Shown: in pieces, positions 8,892 to 17,244 of the stretch
How the letters are laid out: each line of letters begins with the position of its first letter
How positions within the stretch are numbered: the first letter of the stretch is position 1
Assembly (NCBI GenBank): GCA_039586575.1
Contig: JBDHKD010000003.1
Span: forward strand, 62,001 to 126,000
Reading direction: 5' to 3'
Origin: G020344215 sp039586575
Lineage (GTDB): Bacteria; Gemmatimonadota; Gemmatimonadetes; Palauibacterales; KS3-K002
Length of the DNA: 64,000 bases
The notes under the pieces: model-generated
Told to the model about the DNA's origin: nothing
Seen by the model: only the letters and a program-made list of their open reading frames with translations
The model's database searches: none
Made by a program: the position numbers and the translations under genes

Positions 8892-10232
8892 TCAGACGTC
8901 CCTGTAGTAGTCGTCGTAGTACTCCGTACCCAGGTGAGTGATCGGCGGCTCGCCCATCAGCCACCTGAGCGTGTTCTTCAGCTTCGTGAGCTGGATGAAG
9001 AGGTCGTGCTCGGGGTACAGCTCGGGCGCGGTCATCGGGCTCTTGAAATAGAACGACAGCCACTCCTGGATGCCGCTCATGCCGGCACGCTGCGCCAGGT
9101 CGAAGAAGAGCGCCAGGTCGAGAACGATGGGCGCGGCCAGGATCGAGTCGCGGCAGAGGAAGTCGATCTTGATCTGCATTGGGTAGCCGAGCCACCCAAC
9201 GACGTCGATGTTGTCCCAACCCTCTTTATTGTCGCCGCGCGGCGGATAGTAGTTGATCCTGACCTTGTGGTAGAGGTCGCCGTAGAGCTCGGGGTAGAGC
9301 TTCGGCTGCAGGATGTACTCCAGCACGCCGAGCTTCGACTCTTCTTTCGTCTTGAAGCTCTCGGGATCGTCCAGCACCTCGCCGTCCCGGTTGCCCAGAA
9401 TGTTGGTGGAGAACCAGCCGCTCAACCCGAGCATGCGCGCCTTGAACCCCGGAGCGAGGATGGTCTTCATCAGGGTCTGGCCGGTCTTGAAGTCCTTGCC
9501 GCCGATGGCGACCCGCTTCTCCCGGGCGAGTGTGTAGAGCGCCGGGATGTCGGCGGTCAGGTTCGGCGCGCCGTTGGCGAAGGGTACGTTCTCCATGATC
9601 GAGGCATAGGCGTAGATCATCGACGGGGCGATGCCCGGATCGTCGCTCTCCAGCCCCTTCTCGAACGCCTCGATCGACTGGTGCACCGGTCCGGGCTTCA
9701 GGAACACCTCGGTCGAGGCGCACCAGACCGTGACGAGCCGGTCGCACCCGTTCTCGTCCTTGAAGCGCCGGATGTCCGCGCGCAGTTGTTCAGCGAGCTC
9801 CTTCTTGTTCTTGCCTTTCTTGACGTTCGGACCGTCGAGCTTCTTCACATAGTCGCTGGAGAAGACCGCGGGCATCGGCTTGACGCTCGACAGGAAATCA
9901 CCGACCTCACGCAGGTCCGCTTCCTTGAGGACGCCGCAGGTCTGCGCCGACCTCAGCCCATCGTCGGGAATCGGATCCCAAGCGCCGAAGACCAGGTCGT
10001 TCAGGTCGGCCAGCGGGACGAATTCTTTGATCAGCGGCATGCGGCGCTCGGTCCGCTTGCCGAGCCGGATGGTGCCCATCTGGGTCAGCGACCCGATGGG
10101 AAGCCCTTTGCCCCGTCTAACGGCCTCGACTCCGGCGATGAACGTAGTCGCCACAGCCCCGAGGCCGGGAAGCAGTACGCCGAGCTTACCTTTCGGCGGT
10201 GCGACGTTCGGTGTCTTCTGTGTATCGCTCAC
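8892..10232 (-). CDS. ino1: Myo-inositol-1-phosphate synthase
   Basis: Converts glucose-6-phosphate to inositol-1-phosphate with NAD. The Rossmann start GVLLPGLGAVATTF is near the N-terminus. The family core is present: VWCASTEVF, MIYAYASIMENVPFANGAPNL, and the KTGQTLMKT and GWFSTNILGN blocks of Inositol-1-P synthase. GTG 10232 is chosen because AGGAGA lies about 6 nt upstream and it avoids overlap with the phosphotransferase; it gives 446 aa. The gene next upstream is a CDP-alcohol phosphotransferase, so the product is probably used for inositol phospholipid. Confidence 0.95.
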   Translation of the reverse strand: MSDTQKTPNVAPPKGKLGVLLPGLGAVATTFIAGVEAVRRGKGLPIGSLTQMGTIRLGKRTERRMPLIKEFVPLADLNDLVFGAWDPIPDDGLRSAQTCGVLKEADLREVGDFLSSVKPMPAVFSSDYVKKLDGPNVKKGKNKKELAEQLRADIRRFKDENGCDRLVTVWCASTEVFLKPGPVHQSIEAFEKGLESDDPGIAPSMIYAYASIMENVPFANGAPNLTADIPALYTLAREKRVAIGGKDFKTGQTLMKTILAPGFKARMLGLSGWFSTNILGNRDGEVLDDPESFKTKEESKLGVLEYILQPKLYPELYGDLYHKVRINYYPPRGDNKEGWDNIDVVGWLGYPMQIKIDFLCRDSILAAPIVLDLALFFDLAQRAGMSGIQEWLSFYFKSPMTAPELYPEHDLFIQLTKLKNTLRWLMGEPPITHLGTEYYDDYYRDV

Positions 10233-10251
10233 CAGTTCTCCTCTCGCGTTC

Positions 10252-10884
10252 CTACGCGTCGCTTTTCGGCTCACGCGTGTGCTGGTACACCCAGATGATA
10301 CGATGAATCGCCGTTAGGTTCGCCAGTATGGCGACGGCGATGATGACGACACGCAGCGCCAGGCCCGACTCTTCGCCGCCGAAGAGCAACGCCGCCAGGC
10401 CGATCATGATGACCCGCTCGCCGCGCTGCATCAGCCCGACCTTACAGTCGATGCCGAGACCCTGCGCCCGCGCTCGCGTGTAGCTGATCATCAGCGACCC
10501 GGCCATAGCGAGCATGATGGCATAGATGGTCCCGACGTCACCGAGCTGCGGGTGGTAGGTATTGTACAGGGAGAGCAGCCCGACGTAGACGGCGATCTCG
10601 GAGATGCGATCGAGCGTCGAGTCGTAGAAGGCACCGAACCGGGATGCCAGGCCGGTGGCACGCGCGACGCGACCATCGAAGAGATCGAATATGCCCCCCA
10701 GCAGAATTAGCGCGCCCGCCGTCCGGATATGGTTGTAACCGAACGCGAAGGCCGAGCTCATCGTGACCAAGAAGCCGGTGGTACTGAGCGCGTTTGGATG
10801 GACCCGTCTCCTGACCATCCAGTTGATGACCGGGCTCAGGATCGCCACCAGGCGTCGCTCGACCGCTTTCCTTACGGCCTCCAT
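10252..10884 (-). CDS. CDP-alcohol phosphatidyltransferase, probable phosphatidylinositol-phosphate synthase
   Basis: Integral membrane enzyme (210 aa, about six helices) that joins a CDP-diacylglycerol-type donor to an alcohol. The complete catalytic signature DGxxARx8GxxxDxxxD is seen as DGRVARATGLASRFGAFYD followed by STLD. Being directly upstream of ino1 (19 bp) strongly suggests inositol phosphate is the acceptor, giving phosphatidylinositol phosphate. Phosphatidylglycerophosphate synthase remains possible. ATG 10884 starts 2 nt after the prmC stop; the longer frame into prmC has no support. Confidence 0.85.
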   Translation of the reverse strand: MEAVRKAVERRLVAILSPVINWMVRRRVHPNALSTTGFLVTMSSAFAFGYNHIRTAGALILLGGIFDLFDGRVARATGLASRFGAFYDSTLDRISEIAVYVGLLSLYNTYHPQLGDVGTIYAIMLAMAGSLMISYTRARAQGLGIDCKVGLMQRGERVIMIGLAALLFGGEESGLALRVVIIAVAILANLTAIHRIIWVYQHTREPKSDA

Positions 10885-10886
10885 GG

Positions 10887-11807
10887 CTACTTTCCCGTTC
10901 GTCGGTCGTATTCGGGCCGAACGCCGACGCGTTCGGCCATCAGCACACGCCGCTGACCCGCCAGGTCCTCGATGATCCACGGCTTGCCGTAGGCCGACCG
11001 CTCCCGCAGGCGCTCGACTGCGGCGTCGGCGACGCCGGGCGTGACCTCGAGGGCCAGCAGACCGCCGTCTTCCAGGTGGCGGGGCGCCGCATCGATGATC
11101 GGAGCGATGAACTCCAGCCCCGTGGGTCCCGCATAGAGCGCCACCGCCGGCTCCCAGTCCCGCACTTCCTTCGGCAGCGAGCCAGCCTCGTCATCGGCGA
11201 TGTAGGGCGGGTTGGAGACGACGACGTGGAAGCGCTCGTCCGGCCGCAGCGGCTCGAAAAGCGAGCCCCGGCGCAGATCGACCTTCCCCGTGACCCCCGC
11301 TTCGGCTGTGTTGACCCGGGCAAGATTCAGAGCCTCGGGCGAGATGTCAACGGCCACCAGCTTGGCGAACGGGCCCTCCACAGCCAGGCTCAAGGCGATG
11401 GCCCCGGAACCGGTACCCAGGTCGAGCCCGACCAGGCCCTCCTTGCCCCGGCACCATTCCAGCACGCAGTCGACCAGCTGCTCGGTCTCCGGGCGTGGGA
11501 TGAGGACCGACCGGTCGACGCGCAGGCTCAAACCTCGGAAGGCGGCACGTCCCTCGATATACTGGAGCGGTTCGCCGCGAGCGCGCCGTGCGAGACGTTC
11601 CAGGAACAACGCCCACTCGCCGGCGGATAGGTAGCGGTCGCGCCTGAGGGCCAGCTGGCCGGGCGAGGTGCCGAGCACGCCGGCGAGCAAGAAGCGGGCA
11701 TCGTGACTGGCCGCGTCGGCGCCGCTCGGCGCCAAGAGCGCCCGTCCCCTGGCGAGCGCGGCCTGCACGGTTGGCGAAGCGGACTCCTCCGACGAACCCT
11801 CGCTCAT
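10887..11807 (-). CDS. prmC: Release factor glutamine methyltransferase PrmC/HemK
   Basis: SAM-dependent N5-glutamine methyltransferase that modifies the GGQ glutamine of release factors. The N-terminal helical domain (about 1-95) is followed by the SAM motif DLGTGSGAIALSLA and the substrate-binding NPPY in VVSNPPYIADDE. Length (306 aa) is somewhat above average. ATG 11807 overlaps the prfA stop in an ATGA junction, so enzyme and substrate are translationally coupled, as in many bacteria. Confidence 0.95.
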   Translation of the reverse strand: MSEGSSEESASPTVQAALARGRALLAPSGADAASHDARFLLAGVLGTSPGQLALRRDRYLSAGEWALFLERLARRARGEPLQYIEGRAAFRGLSLRVDRSVLIPRPETEQLVDCVLEWCRGKEGLVGLDLGTGSGAIALSLAVEGPFAKLVAVDISPEALNLARVNTAEAGVTGKVDLRRGSLFEPLRPDERFHVVVSNPPYIADDEAGSLPKEVRDWEPAVALYAGPTGLEFIAPIIDAAPRHLEDGGLLALEVTPGVADAAVERLRERSAYGKPWIIEDLAGQRRVLMAERVGVRPEYDRRTGK

Positions 11808-12883
11808 GCGCTGAGGCGTTCCTCACGGCGCGCCAGGCGCAGCTCGCGCAGCAACTCGTCGAGCTCGCCGTCCAAGATCTCGGCGAGACGGTGAAGCGTT
11901 AGGCCGATGCGATGATCGGTCACGCGGCTCTGAGGGAAGTTGTAGGTGCGGATCTTTGCCGACCGATCGCCGGTGCCCACCTGGGTGCGCCGCTCGGCCG
12001 CGCGCTCGGCTTCCTGCTGCGCGATCTTCAGATCGAGCAGCCGGCTGCGCAAAACCTTGAGGGCGCGCGCCTTGTTCTTGTGCTGCGATTTCTCGTCCTG
12101 GCAGGTGACGACGAGGCCCGTCGGGACGTGGGTCACGCGGACGGCGGAGTCGGTGGTGTTCACACTCTGGCCGCCGGGGCCCGACGAGCGGTAGACGTCG
12201 ATCTTGAGCTCCTCCGGCTTGATCGCGATGTCGACCTCCTCCGCCTCGGGCAGAACGGCGACCGTTGCCGCCGAGGTGTGGATGCGACCCTGGCTCTCCG
12301 TCTCCGGTACCCGCTGGACGCGGTGGACGCCCGACTCATTGCGCAGGGTGCCGTAGGCGCTCGCACCACGCACGACGAAGACGACCTCCTTGAGGCCGCC
12401 CAGCGTGCCTTCGCTGGTGGAGAGCAGCTCGACCTTCCAGCCGTGCTTTTCGGCAAAGCGGGTGTACATCCGGAAGAGGTCGGAGGCGAAGAGGCCGGCC
12501 TCGTCACCGCCGGTGCCGGCGCGGATCTCGATGACCGCGGCGCGATCATCGAGCGGGTCCTTCGGGGTCAGCAGATCGCGGACTTCGGCCTCGAGTTGGG
12601 TGACCTTCTCCTCGAGCTCCTCGACTTCGGCCCGCGCCAGCTCAACCAGGTCTTCGTCGTCCGCCGTCTGGCTGAGCTCGCTGGCCTGCTGCAGCTGGTC
12701 GTCGAGCCTGATCAGCCTGGCGCCGACTTCAGCGACACGTTCGAGCCCGGCGTGTTCTTGGGCGACTGCGCGGAGCCTCTCCGGATCGCCGATGACTTCC
12801 GGGGTAGCCAGCTCGCGAGCAAGCGCCTCGCGGCGCTGGATGGCGGCCCGGACCTTCTCTCTTATTTGGTCAGAACCTGACAT
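11804..12883 (-). CDS. prfA: Peptide chain release factor 1
   Basis: Recognises UAA and UAG stop codons and triggers peptide release. At 359 aa it has the usual RF1 size. It carries the catalytic GGQ in RSSGPGGQSVNTTDSAVR, preceded by the coiled-coil N-terminal domain and the AGTGGDEAGLFASDLF block typical of RF1. It heads a prfA-prmC pair and follows rpmE by 36 bp, a common bacterial order. Confidence 0.97.
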   Translation of the reverse strand: MSGSDQIREKVRAAIQRREALARELATPEVIGDPERLRAVAQEHAGLERVAEVGARLIRLDDQLQQASELSQTADDEDLVELARAEVEELEEKVTQLEAEVRDLLTPKDPLDDRAAVIEIRAGTGGDEAGLFASDLFRMYTRFAEKHGWKVELLSTSEGTLGGLKEVVFVVRGASAYGTLRNESGVHRVQRVPETESQGRIHTSAATVAVLPEAEEVDIAIKPEELKIDVYRSSGPGGQSVNTTDSAVRVTHVPTGLVVTCQDEKSQHKNKARALKVLRSRLLDLKIAQQEAERAAERRTQVGTGDRSAKIRTYNFPQSRVTDHRIGLTLHRLAEILDGELDELLRELRLARREERLSA

Positions 12884-12919
12884 CAGACCGCCGTGTCGGG
12901 GGCGGTCAGGCCCCCAAGT

Positions 12920-13207
12920 TTACTCCGCCTGCTCCTTGCCGGCCGGCTTTGCCGCCGGCGCGGCCGCGCCCTCGGGCGCCGCCTTCGTCTGCTTGCCCTT
13001 CTTCTTGCCAGTTTCGCCGTACTTGCGGCGGAACCGCTCGACACGGCCCGCCGTGTCGACGAGCTTCTGCCGGCCGGTGAAGAAGGGGTGGCAACGCGAG
13101 CAGATCTCGACGTGGATCGACTCGAGCGTCGACCGGGTGGTGAAGGTGTTCCCACAAGCGCAGGTCACCACCGCGGTCTTGTACTCCGGGTGAATTCCTT
13201 CCTTCAT
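12920..13207 (-). CDS. rpmE: 50S ribosomal protein L31 with long Ala/Lys tail
   Basis: Zinc-binding L31 protein. The start MKEGIHPEYK and the CAC...CSRCHPFFTGRQKLVDTAGRVERF core are typical, with all Cys ligands kept, so this is the C+ (zinc) form. After about residue 68 there is an unusual low-complexity tail rich in Lys, Ala and Pro (95 aa in total against about 70 normally). ATG 13207 is set by homology; the longer open frame upstream is not coding. A hairpin with a T-rich run lies just upstream. Confidence 0.95.
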   Translation of the reverse strand: MKEGIHPEYKTAVVTCACGNTFTTRSTLESIHVEICSRCHPFFTGRQKLVDTAGRVERFRRKYGETGKKKGKQTKAAPEGAAAPAAKPAGKEQAE

Positions 13208-13229
13208 CCGACTACCCTGAATCCGAGAT

Positions 13230-13263
13230 TTCGTAAGAAAAGCAACGGCCCCACCCCGGGGCC
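13230..13263 (-). terminator. Intrinsic terminator or attenuator ahead of rpmE
   Basis: On the minus strand a GGCCCC/GGGGCC stem of six G-C pairs with a 5-nt loop (13247-13263) is followed by GTTGCTTTTCTT. It sits about 40 nt before the rpmE start codon. It could end lnt transcripts, or act as a leader attenuator if the rpmE promoter lies further upstream. No convincing promoter is visible between the hairpin and rpmE. Confidence 0.55.
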
Positions 13264-13309
13264 GCGTCCCGGGAGGGAATCTAGCAGGGGGCAAGGGGGA
13301 AGCAAGATA

Positions 13310-13440
13310 GGGAGCGAGGGAGTGCTGGTTGAATGAGGGAGCGGGGGAGCAAGGGAACAATCCAGTTGGGGAGCCACTCCCCACCTCAGGCGCTCCCCTG
13401 CTGAGTGATTCCCCCACTCAACCAGCGCTCCCTACCTCCC
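13310..13440. repeat. Imperfect 30-bp inverted repeat around the lnt 3' end
   Basis: Arms 13310-13339 and 13411-13440 are inverted copies matching at 25 of 30 positions and share the core GCTGGTTGA. The loop is about 71 nt and is itself G/A-rich on one strand. The right arm contains the last codons and stop of lnt (13418). It looks like a dispersed intergenic repeat or very large hairpin; copies elsewhere cannot be checked from here. Confidence 0.6.
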
Positions 13441-15043
13441 CACGGCGCCTTTCCCGCCACGACCAGACGAGCAGGAGGACGGCAGCCAACGCGGCGAGGG
13501 TGCCGGGCCAATCGCCGAGGCGCGAATAGAGGGTAAGTCGATCGGTGGTCTCGACGGTGGCGCGGCGCGTGTCGGGCACGAAGAGGTCGGTCGCCTGAGC
13601 GATGCGGCCGCGGGGATCGACGAACAGGGAGATCCCGGTGTTGGCGGCCCGGGCGACGCCGATGCGGTTCTCGATGGCGCGCATGACCAGGTGGGACGGG
13701 TGCTGGTAGAGGGCGCTGGTGCGGCTCCACCAGGGGTGCTCGCGGCCGAACCAGGCGTCGTTGGTGATGTTCACCAAGAAGTCGGCGCCCTGACGCCGGT
13801 AGGTGCGTGAGAGCCCGCCGAAGATCGACTCGTAGCAGATCAGCACACCGAAGCCGGAGCCATTCACCTGGAACACGGGCTCCTCGTCCCCGCGGCCGAA
13901 GCCGCCGAACCAGCGCAGAAATCCACCGATCAGCGGCAGGCCGCCCTCGCTGGCCCGGCGGCGCAGCGAGCGGAGCCAGCCGATGGGAATGAACGGGACG
14001 CGCTCGACGATCGGGACCAGGTAGTGCTTGTGGTAGAGGCCGCCCAGTTGGCCCTGCGGGTTCACGTAGAGGGCGGCGTTGTAGTACTCCCAGCTGTCGT
14101 CCTCGAACACCTCGTAATCGAGAACGCCGGTCAGCAGGCCGGCCTGGTTGGCGCGGGCCGTGCGGGCAGCCAGCGTGGTGAACGCCGGCTCCCGGTGGTA
14201 GAAGTTGGGGATCGCCGTCTCCGGCCAAACGATCAGATCCAGGTCGGGGGCGTCGGCCAGTGCCGCGCTCATCAAGTTGTCGATCGCGGTCCGGCTCGTG
14301 TCGACGGCTGCCTCGCGATCGAGCTTCAAGTCCTCCGGTATGTTGGGCTGAATGACCAGGACGTTCGCCGCCGGCCGCGTCTCCAAGCTGCTCCAGCGCA
14401 GCAGCGAATAGCCCACCGGCAAAGCGACGAGCAGCGCCAGCGCCGCCGCCCACCGCCGCCAGTTCGTCCTGAGCCCCACCAACCACCACTCGGCCAGGAG
14501 CCCGTTGATCGCCACCAACCAGACCGTCACGCCGCGGGCGCCGCCAAGATCGGCGAACCCGACGAGCCAGGGGTAACCGGTAAGCGAGTGACCGAGCCCG
14601 AGCCAGGGGAAAGCGATATCGCCGATATGGGCGCGCAGCCATTCCGCCGCCGTCCAGAAGACGGGCAGCGACAGCCAGAACGGAACGGCGTGCCGATGGC
14701 GGAGGAGGTGGATCGCCCAGCCGGCCGCGGCCAGGAAGGACGACAGGACGACCATGGCGATCAACCAGCCGAGCAGTGCCAGCCAGGTGTAAAAGACGAG
14801 CGCGGTGAACAGCCAGTAGAGCAGCGTCCCGAAGTAAACGATACCCATCCAGAAGGTGGCGCGCCTGACCGAAGCGCCCCCTTCGCGGTCCTGCGGCGCG
14901 CGGGCGACGAACAGCAGATAGGGGACGAGCGCGACGAACGGCGGCAGCAGCAGGTGAAAGGGAGGGAACGAGAGAGTGAGCAGGACCCCGCTGAGGACGG
15001 GAAAGCCGAGCTCCGCTCCACGCGGCAGGACGGGGTGCCTCAC
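13418..15043 (-). CDS. lnt: Apolipoprotein N-acyltransferase
   Basis: Inner-membrane enzyme adding the third acyl chain to lipoproteins before Lol sorting. The first about 210 residues hold several membrane helices. The nitrilase-type domain follows with its triad: Glu in WPETAIPNFY, Lys in LYHKHYLVPIVERVPF, Cys in ICYESIFGG. A final hydrophobic helix lies near the C-terminus (541 aa). GTG 15043 overlaps the upstream oxidoreductase stop (GTGA). Its substrates include the lipoproteins Pal and CpoB encoded at 42-43 kb. Confidence 0.95.
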   Translation of the reverse strand: MRHPVLPRGAELGFPVLSGVLLTLSFPPFHLLLPPFVALVPYLLFVARAPQDREGGASVRRATFWMGIVYFGTLLYWLFTALVFYTWLALLGWLIAMVVLSSFLAAAGWAIHLLRHRHAVPFWLSLPVFWTAAEWLRAHIGDIAFPWLGLGHSLTGYPWLVGFADLGGARGVTVWLVAINGLLAEWWLVGLRTNWRRWAAALALLVALPVGYSLLRWSSLETRPAANVLVIQPNIPEDLKLDREAAVDTSRTAIDNLMSAALADAPDLDLIVWPETAIPNFYHREPAFTTLAARTARANQAGLLTGVLDYEVFEDDSWEYYNAALYVNPQGQLGGLYHKHYLVPIVERVPFIPIGWLRSLRRRASEGGLPLIGGFLRWFGGFGRGDEEPVFQVNGSGFGVLICYESIFGGLSRTYRRQGADFLVNITNDAWFGREHPWWSRTSALYQHPSHLVMRAIENRIGVARAANTGISLFVDPRGRIAQATDLFVPDTRRATVETTDRLTLYSRLGDWPGTLAALAAVLLLVWSWRERRRGEVGSAG

Positions 15044-16053
15044 AGAACGATCTCGCGTCCCTCTTTCGTCGACTGGTAGCAGGCGTCGACGATGGCCATG
15101 AGCTTCTTCTGCTCCGTCGGCAGCGGCTCTTCCCGGTCGCCGCGCACGACATTGAAGAAGTACTCGAGTTCGCGCCGGTAGGAAGCGGTGTACATGTTCT
15201 CGGTGCCCGGTGCGAGCCGCGGCGTCACGTCGATCACCTTGCCATCCGTCTCACGCTGCACGACGAACGGCATCAGCGAGCCGGTCCCCAGCTCGCCCAT
15301 GGCGATGAGCATGTGGCGGTCCTTCATCGCTGCGAGGTCCCAGCTGACCTCGACACTGCAGGTCAGGTTACCCTCCAAGCGCAGGAGCACGACCGCCGAG
15401 TCATCGACTCCATCCTCGTCGCGATCGAGGAGATAGGCGGTGAGACGTTCGGGCTTCGGATAGTCGAGCAGCCAGAGCGCGGCATCGAGGTTCGTCACGC
15501 CGAGGTCCATCAGCACTCCGCCACCACTCTGCGGGCTGGTCCGCCACTCGCTGATGCGCGGGCGCCGGGAGCGCCGGCGCTGCCAGGAGGAGTGGACGTG
15601 GAAGATGGCACCGAGCTCACCGGCGTTGATGAAGCGCCGCAGCGCCCAAGCGTCAGGCCGGTAGCGATGGTTGTTGGCGACCATCAGGTTGCGCCCGGTC
15701 TTTTGCGCGATGGCCAGGGTCTGGGTCACCTGGGCGAGGCTCGTCCCCAGCGGGCGCTCGCAGAGCACATCGGTGCCCGCCTCGAGCGCGGCCTCGGTAT
15801 GCTCGGCGTGCAGGTGGTTCGGGGTGCAGACCAGCACCGCATCGAGACCTCTATGACCGAGCAACTCGGAGACGGAGGGGAAGATGCGCTCGACCGCGAA
15901 GCGTTCGGCGACCAGCTTCGCTTTCGCCAAGTTCGAGTCGCAGAGGGCGGCGACCTGAACGCCCTCCTTCTCGCTGAGCAGCGGCAGATGAACGAGTTGG
16001 GCGATGGCGCCACAACCGACGACACCTACCTGAACGATGTCTTTCTTCGGCAT
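15040..16053 (-). CDS. Gfo/Idh/MocA-family oxidoreductase
   Basis: NAD(P)-dependent sugar or polyol dehydrogenase-like protein, 337 aa. The N-terminal Rossmann fold is GVVGCGAIAQLVHLP, followed by the conserved VCTPNHLHAEHTEAALEAG and the CERPLGTSL segment, where the usual EKP lysine position reads ERP. Arg in place of that Lys may weaken classical dehydrogenase activity. The C-terminal alpha/beta domain begins near residue 130. Substrate unknown. It ends in a GTGA overlap with lnt. Confidence 0.85.
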   Translation of the reverse strand: MPKKDIVQVGVVGCGAIAQLVHLPLLSEKEGVQVAALCDSNLAKAKLVAERFAVERIFPSVSELLGHRGLDAVLVCTPNHLHAEHTEAALEAGTDVLCERPLGTSLAQVTQTLAIAQKTGRNLMVANNHRYRPDAWALRRFINAGELGAIFHVHSSWQRRRSRRPRISEWRTSPQSGGGVLMDLGVTNLDAALWLLDYPKPERLTAYLLDRDEDGVDDSAVVLLRLEGNLTCSVEVSWDLAAMKDRHMLIAMGELGTGSLMPFVVQRETDGKVIDVTPRLAPGTENMYTASYRRELEYFFNVVRGDREEPLPTEQKKLMAIVDACYQSTKEGREIVL

Positions 16054-16078
16054 GGTGAGTACCCCGGAAGGTCGTGGG

Positions 16079-17230
16079 CTAGGATGACGGTTGCGGCTCG
16101 CCCTCCCAGTCCGGCGTCCAGGTCATCGCTTCCGCACTACGGGTGTCCCGTTCGGGAGCGGGCTCGACTTCACCGATCAGCTCGACGAGCGCGTCGACGA
16201 TCTGCGACTCGGGCACCTTGCGGACCATCTTACCGCGTACGTAGAGCAAACCCTCGCCTCTACCGCCGGCGATCCCGATATCGGCTTCACGCGCTTCGCC
16301 CGGACCGTTCACCGCGCAGCCCATCACCGCAACGGTGAGCGGCTTACGGATGTCGCGGGTCCGCAGCTCCACCTCCTCGGCCAGCCGGATGAGGTCGACC
16401 TGCAAGCGGCCACAGCCGGGACAGGCCACGATGCGAATGCTCTCGCGACGCAGGTCGAGTGACTCGAGAATCGTCCGGGCCGCGTGCACTTCCTCCAGCG
16501 GATCGGCGGACAGCGAGACGCGGATGGTGTCGCCGATCCCTTCCGCCAGCAGGGTGCCGATCCCGATCGCCGATTTGATGTTGCCGGCTCGCGGGGTACC
16601 GGCTTCGGTGACCCCGAGGTGGAGCGGGTAGTCGAATTCTGCTGCCGCCAGTCGATAGGCATCGATCATCAGGGGCACGTGGGACGCCTTGAGGGAGATG
16701 ACGATGTCCTCGAAGTTCTGCTCCTCCAAGATCCGCACGTGCCGGCGTGCGCTCTCCACCATCGCCTCCGCCGTGGGGCGCCCGTACTCGGCCAAGAGAT
16801 CGCGTTCCAGCGAGCCAGCGTTCACGCCGATACGGATCGGCAGACCGCGGTCGCGGGCCGCATCCACCACAGCACGCACCCGCTTGGCGTCACCGATGTT
16901 CCCCGGGTTCAGCCGCAACTTCGCGACGCCGGCCTCGGCAGCTTTGATGGCCAGCCGGTAGTTGAAGTGGATGTCGGCGACGAGTGGTACCGGTGAATGC
17001 TTGACCAGCTCGGGCAGCGTGTCGGCCGCCGCCTCGTTGGGCACGGCCGTCCTGACGATATCGACGCCGGCATCGGCGAGGCGTTGGACCTCGGCGATCG
17101 CGGCGGCGACATCGACCGGGCTAGCCAGCGTCATCGACTGGATGGATACCGGCGCGCCGCCGCCGATCGGTATGTCGCCGACCATGACACGGCGTGTGCG
17201 CATTCGGTGATCCAGGGCTTCGTGTGCCAT
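16079..17230 (-). CDS. ispG: (E)-4-hydroxy-3-methylbut-2-enyl-diphosphate synthase
   Basis: Iron-sulfur enzyme of the MEP isoprenoid pathway. The TIM-barrel part starts VMVGDIPIGGGAPVSIQSMT. The C-terminal cluster Cys are in VACPGCGR and AVMGCAVNGPGE, the standard [4Fe-4S] set. ATG 17230 gives 383 aa and keeps the gene clear of hemL; longer frames run through hemL. The polyprenyl synthase at 31-32 kb uses products of the same pathway. Confidence 0.95.
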   Translation of the reverse strand: MAHEALDHRMRTRRVMVGDIPIGGGAPVSIQSMTLASPVDVAAAIAEVQRLADAGVDIVRTAVPNEAAADTLPELVKHSPVPLVADIHFNYRLAIKAAEAGVAKLRLNPGNIGDAKRVRAVVDAARDRGLPIRIGVNAGSLERDLLAEYGRPTAEAMVESARRHVRILEEQNFEDIVISLKASHVPLMIDAYRLAAAEFDYPLHLGVTEAGTPRAGNIKSAIGIGTLLAEGIGDTIRVSLSADPLEEVHAARTILESLDLRRESIRIVACPGCGRLQVDLIRLAEEVELRTRDIRKPLTVAVMGCAVNGPGEAREADIGIAGGRGEGLLYVRGKMVRKVPESQIVDALVELIGEVEPAPERDTRSAEAMTWTPDWEGEPQPSS

Positions 17231-17244
17231 CACTTTGCCCAAAG

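Noticed and set aside
6475..10298. Two plus-strand open frames of over 570 codons opposite the S41 protease, tmk and ino1
   Set aside because: Both are third-position GC artefacts. Their translations are arginine/aspartate-rich with no domain, and the minus strand carries well-conserved enzymes over the same bases.
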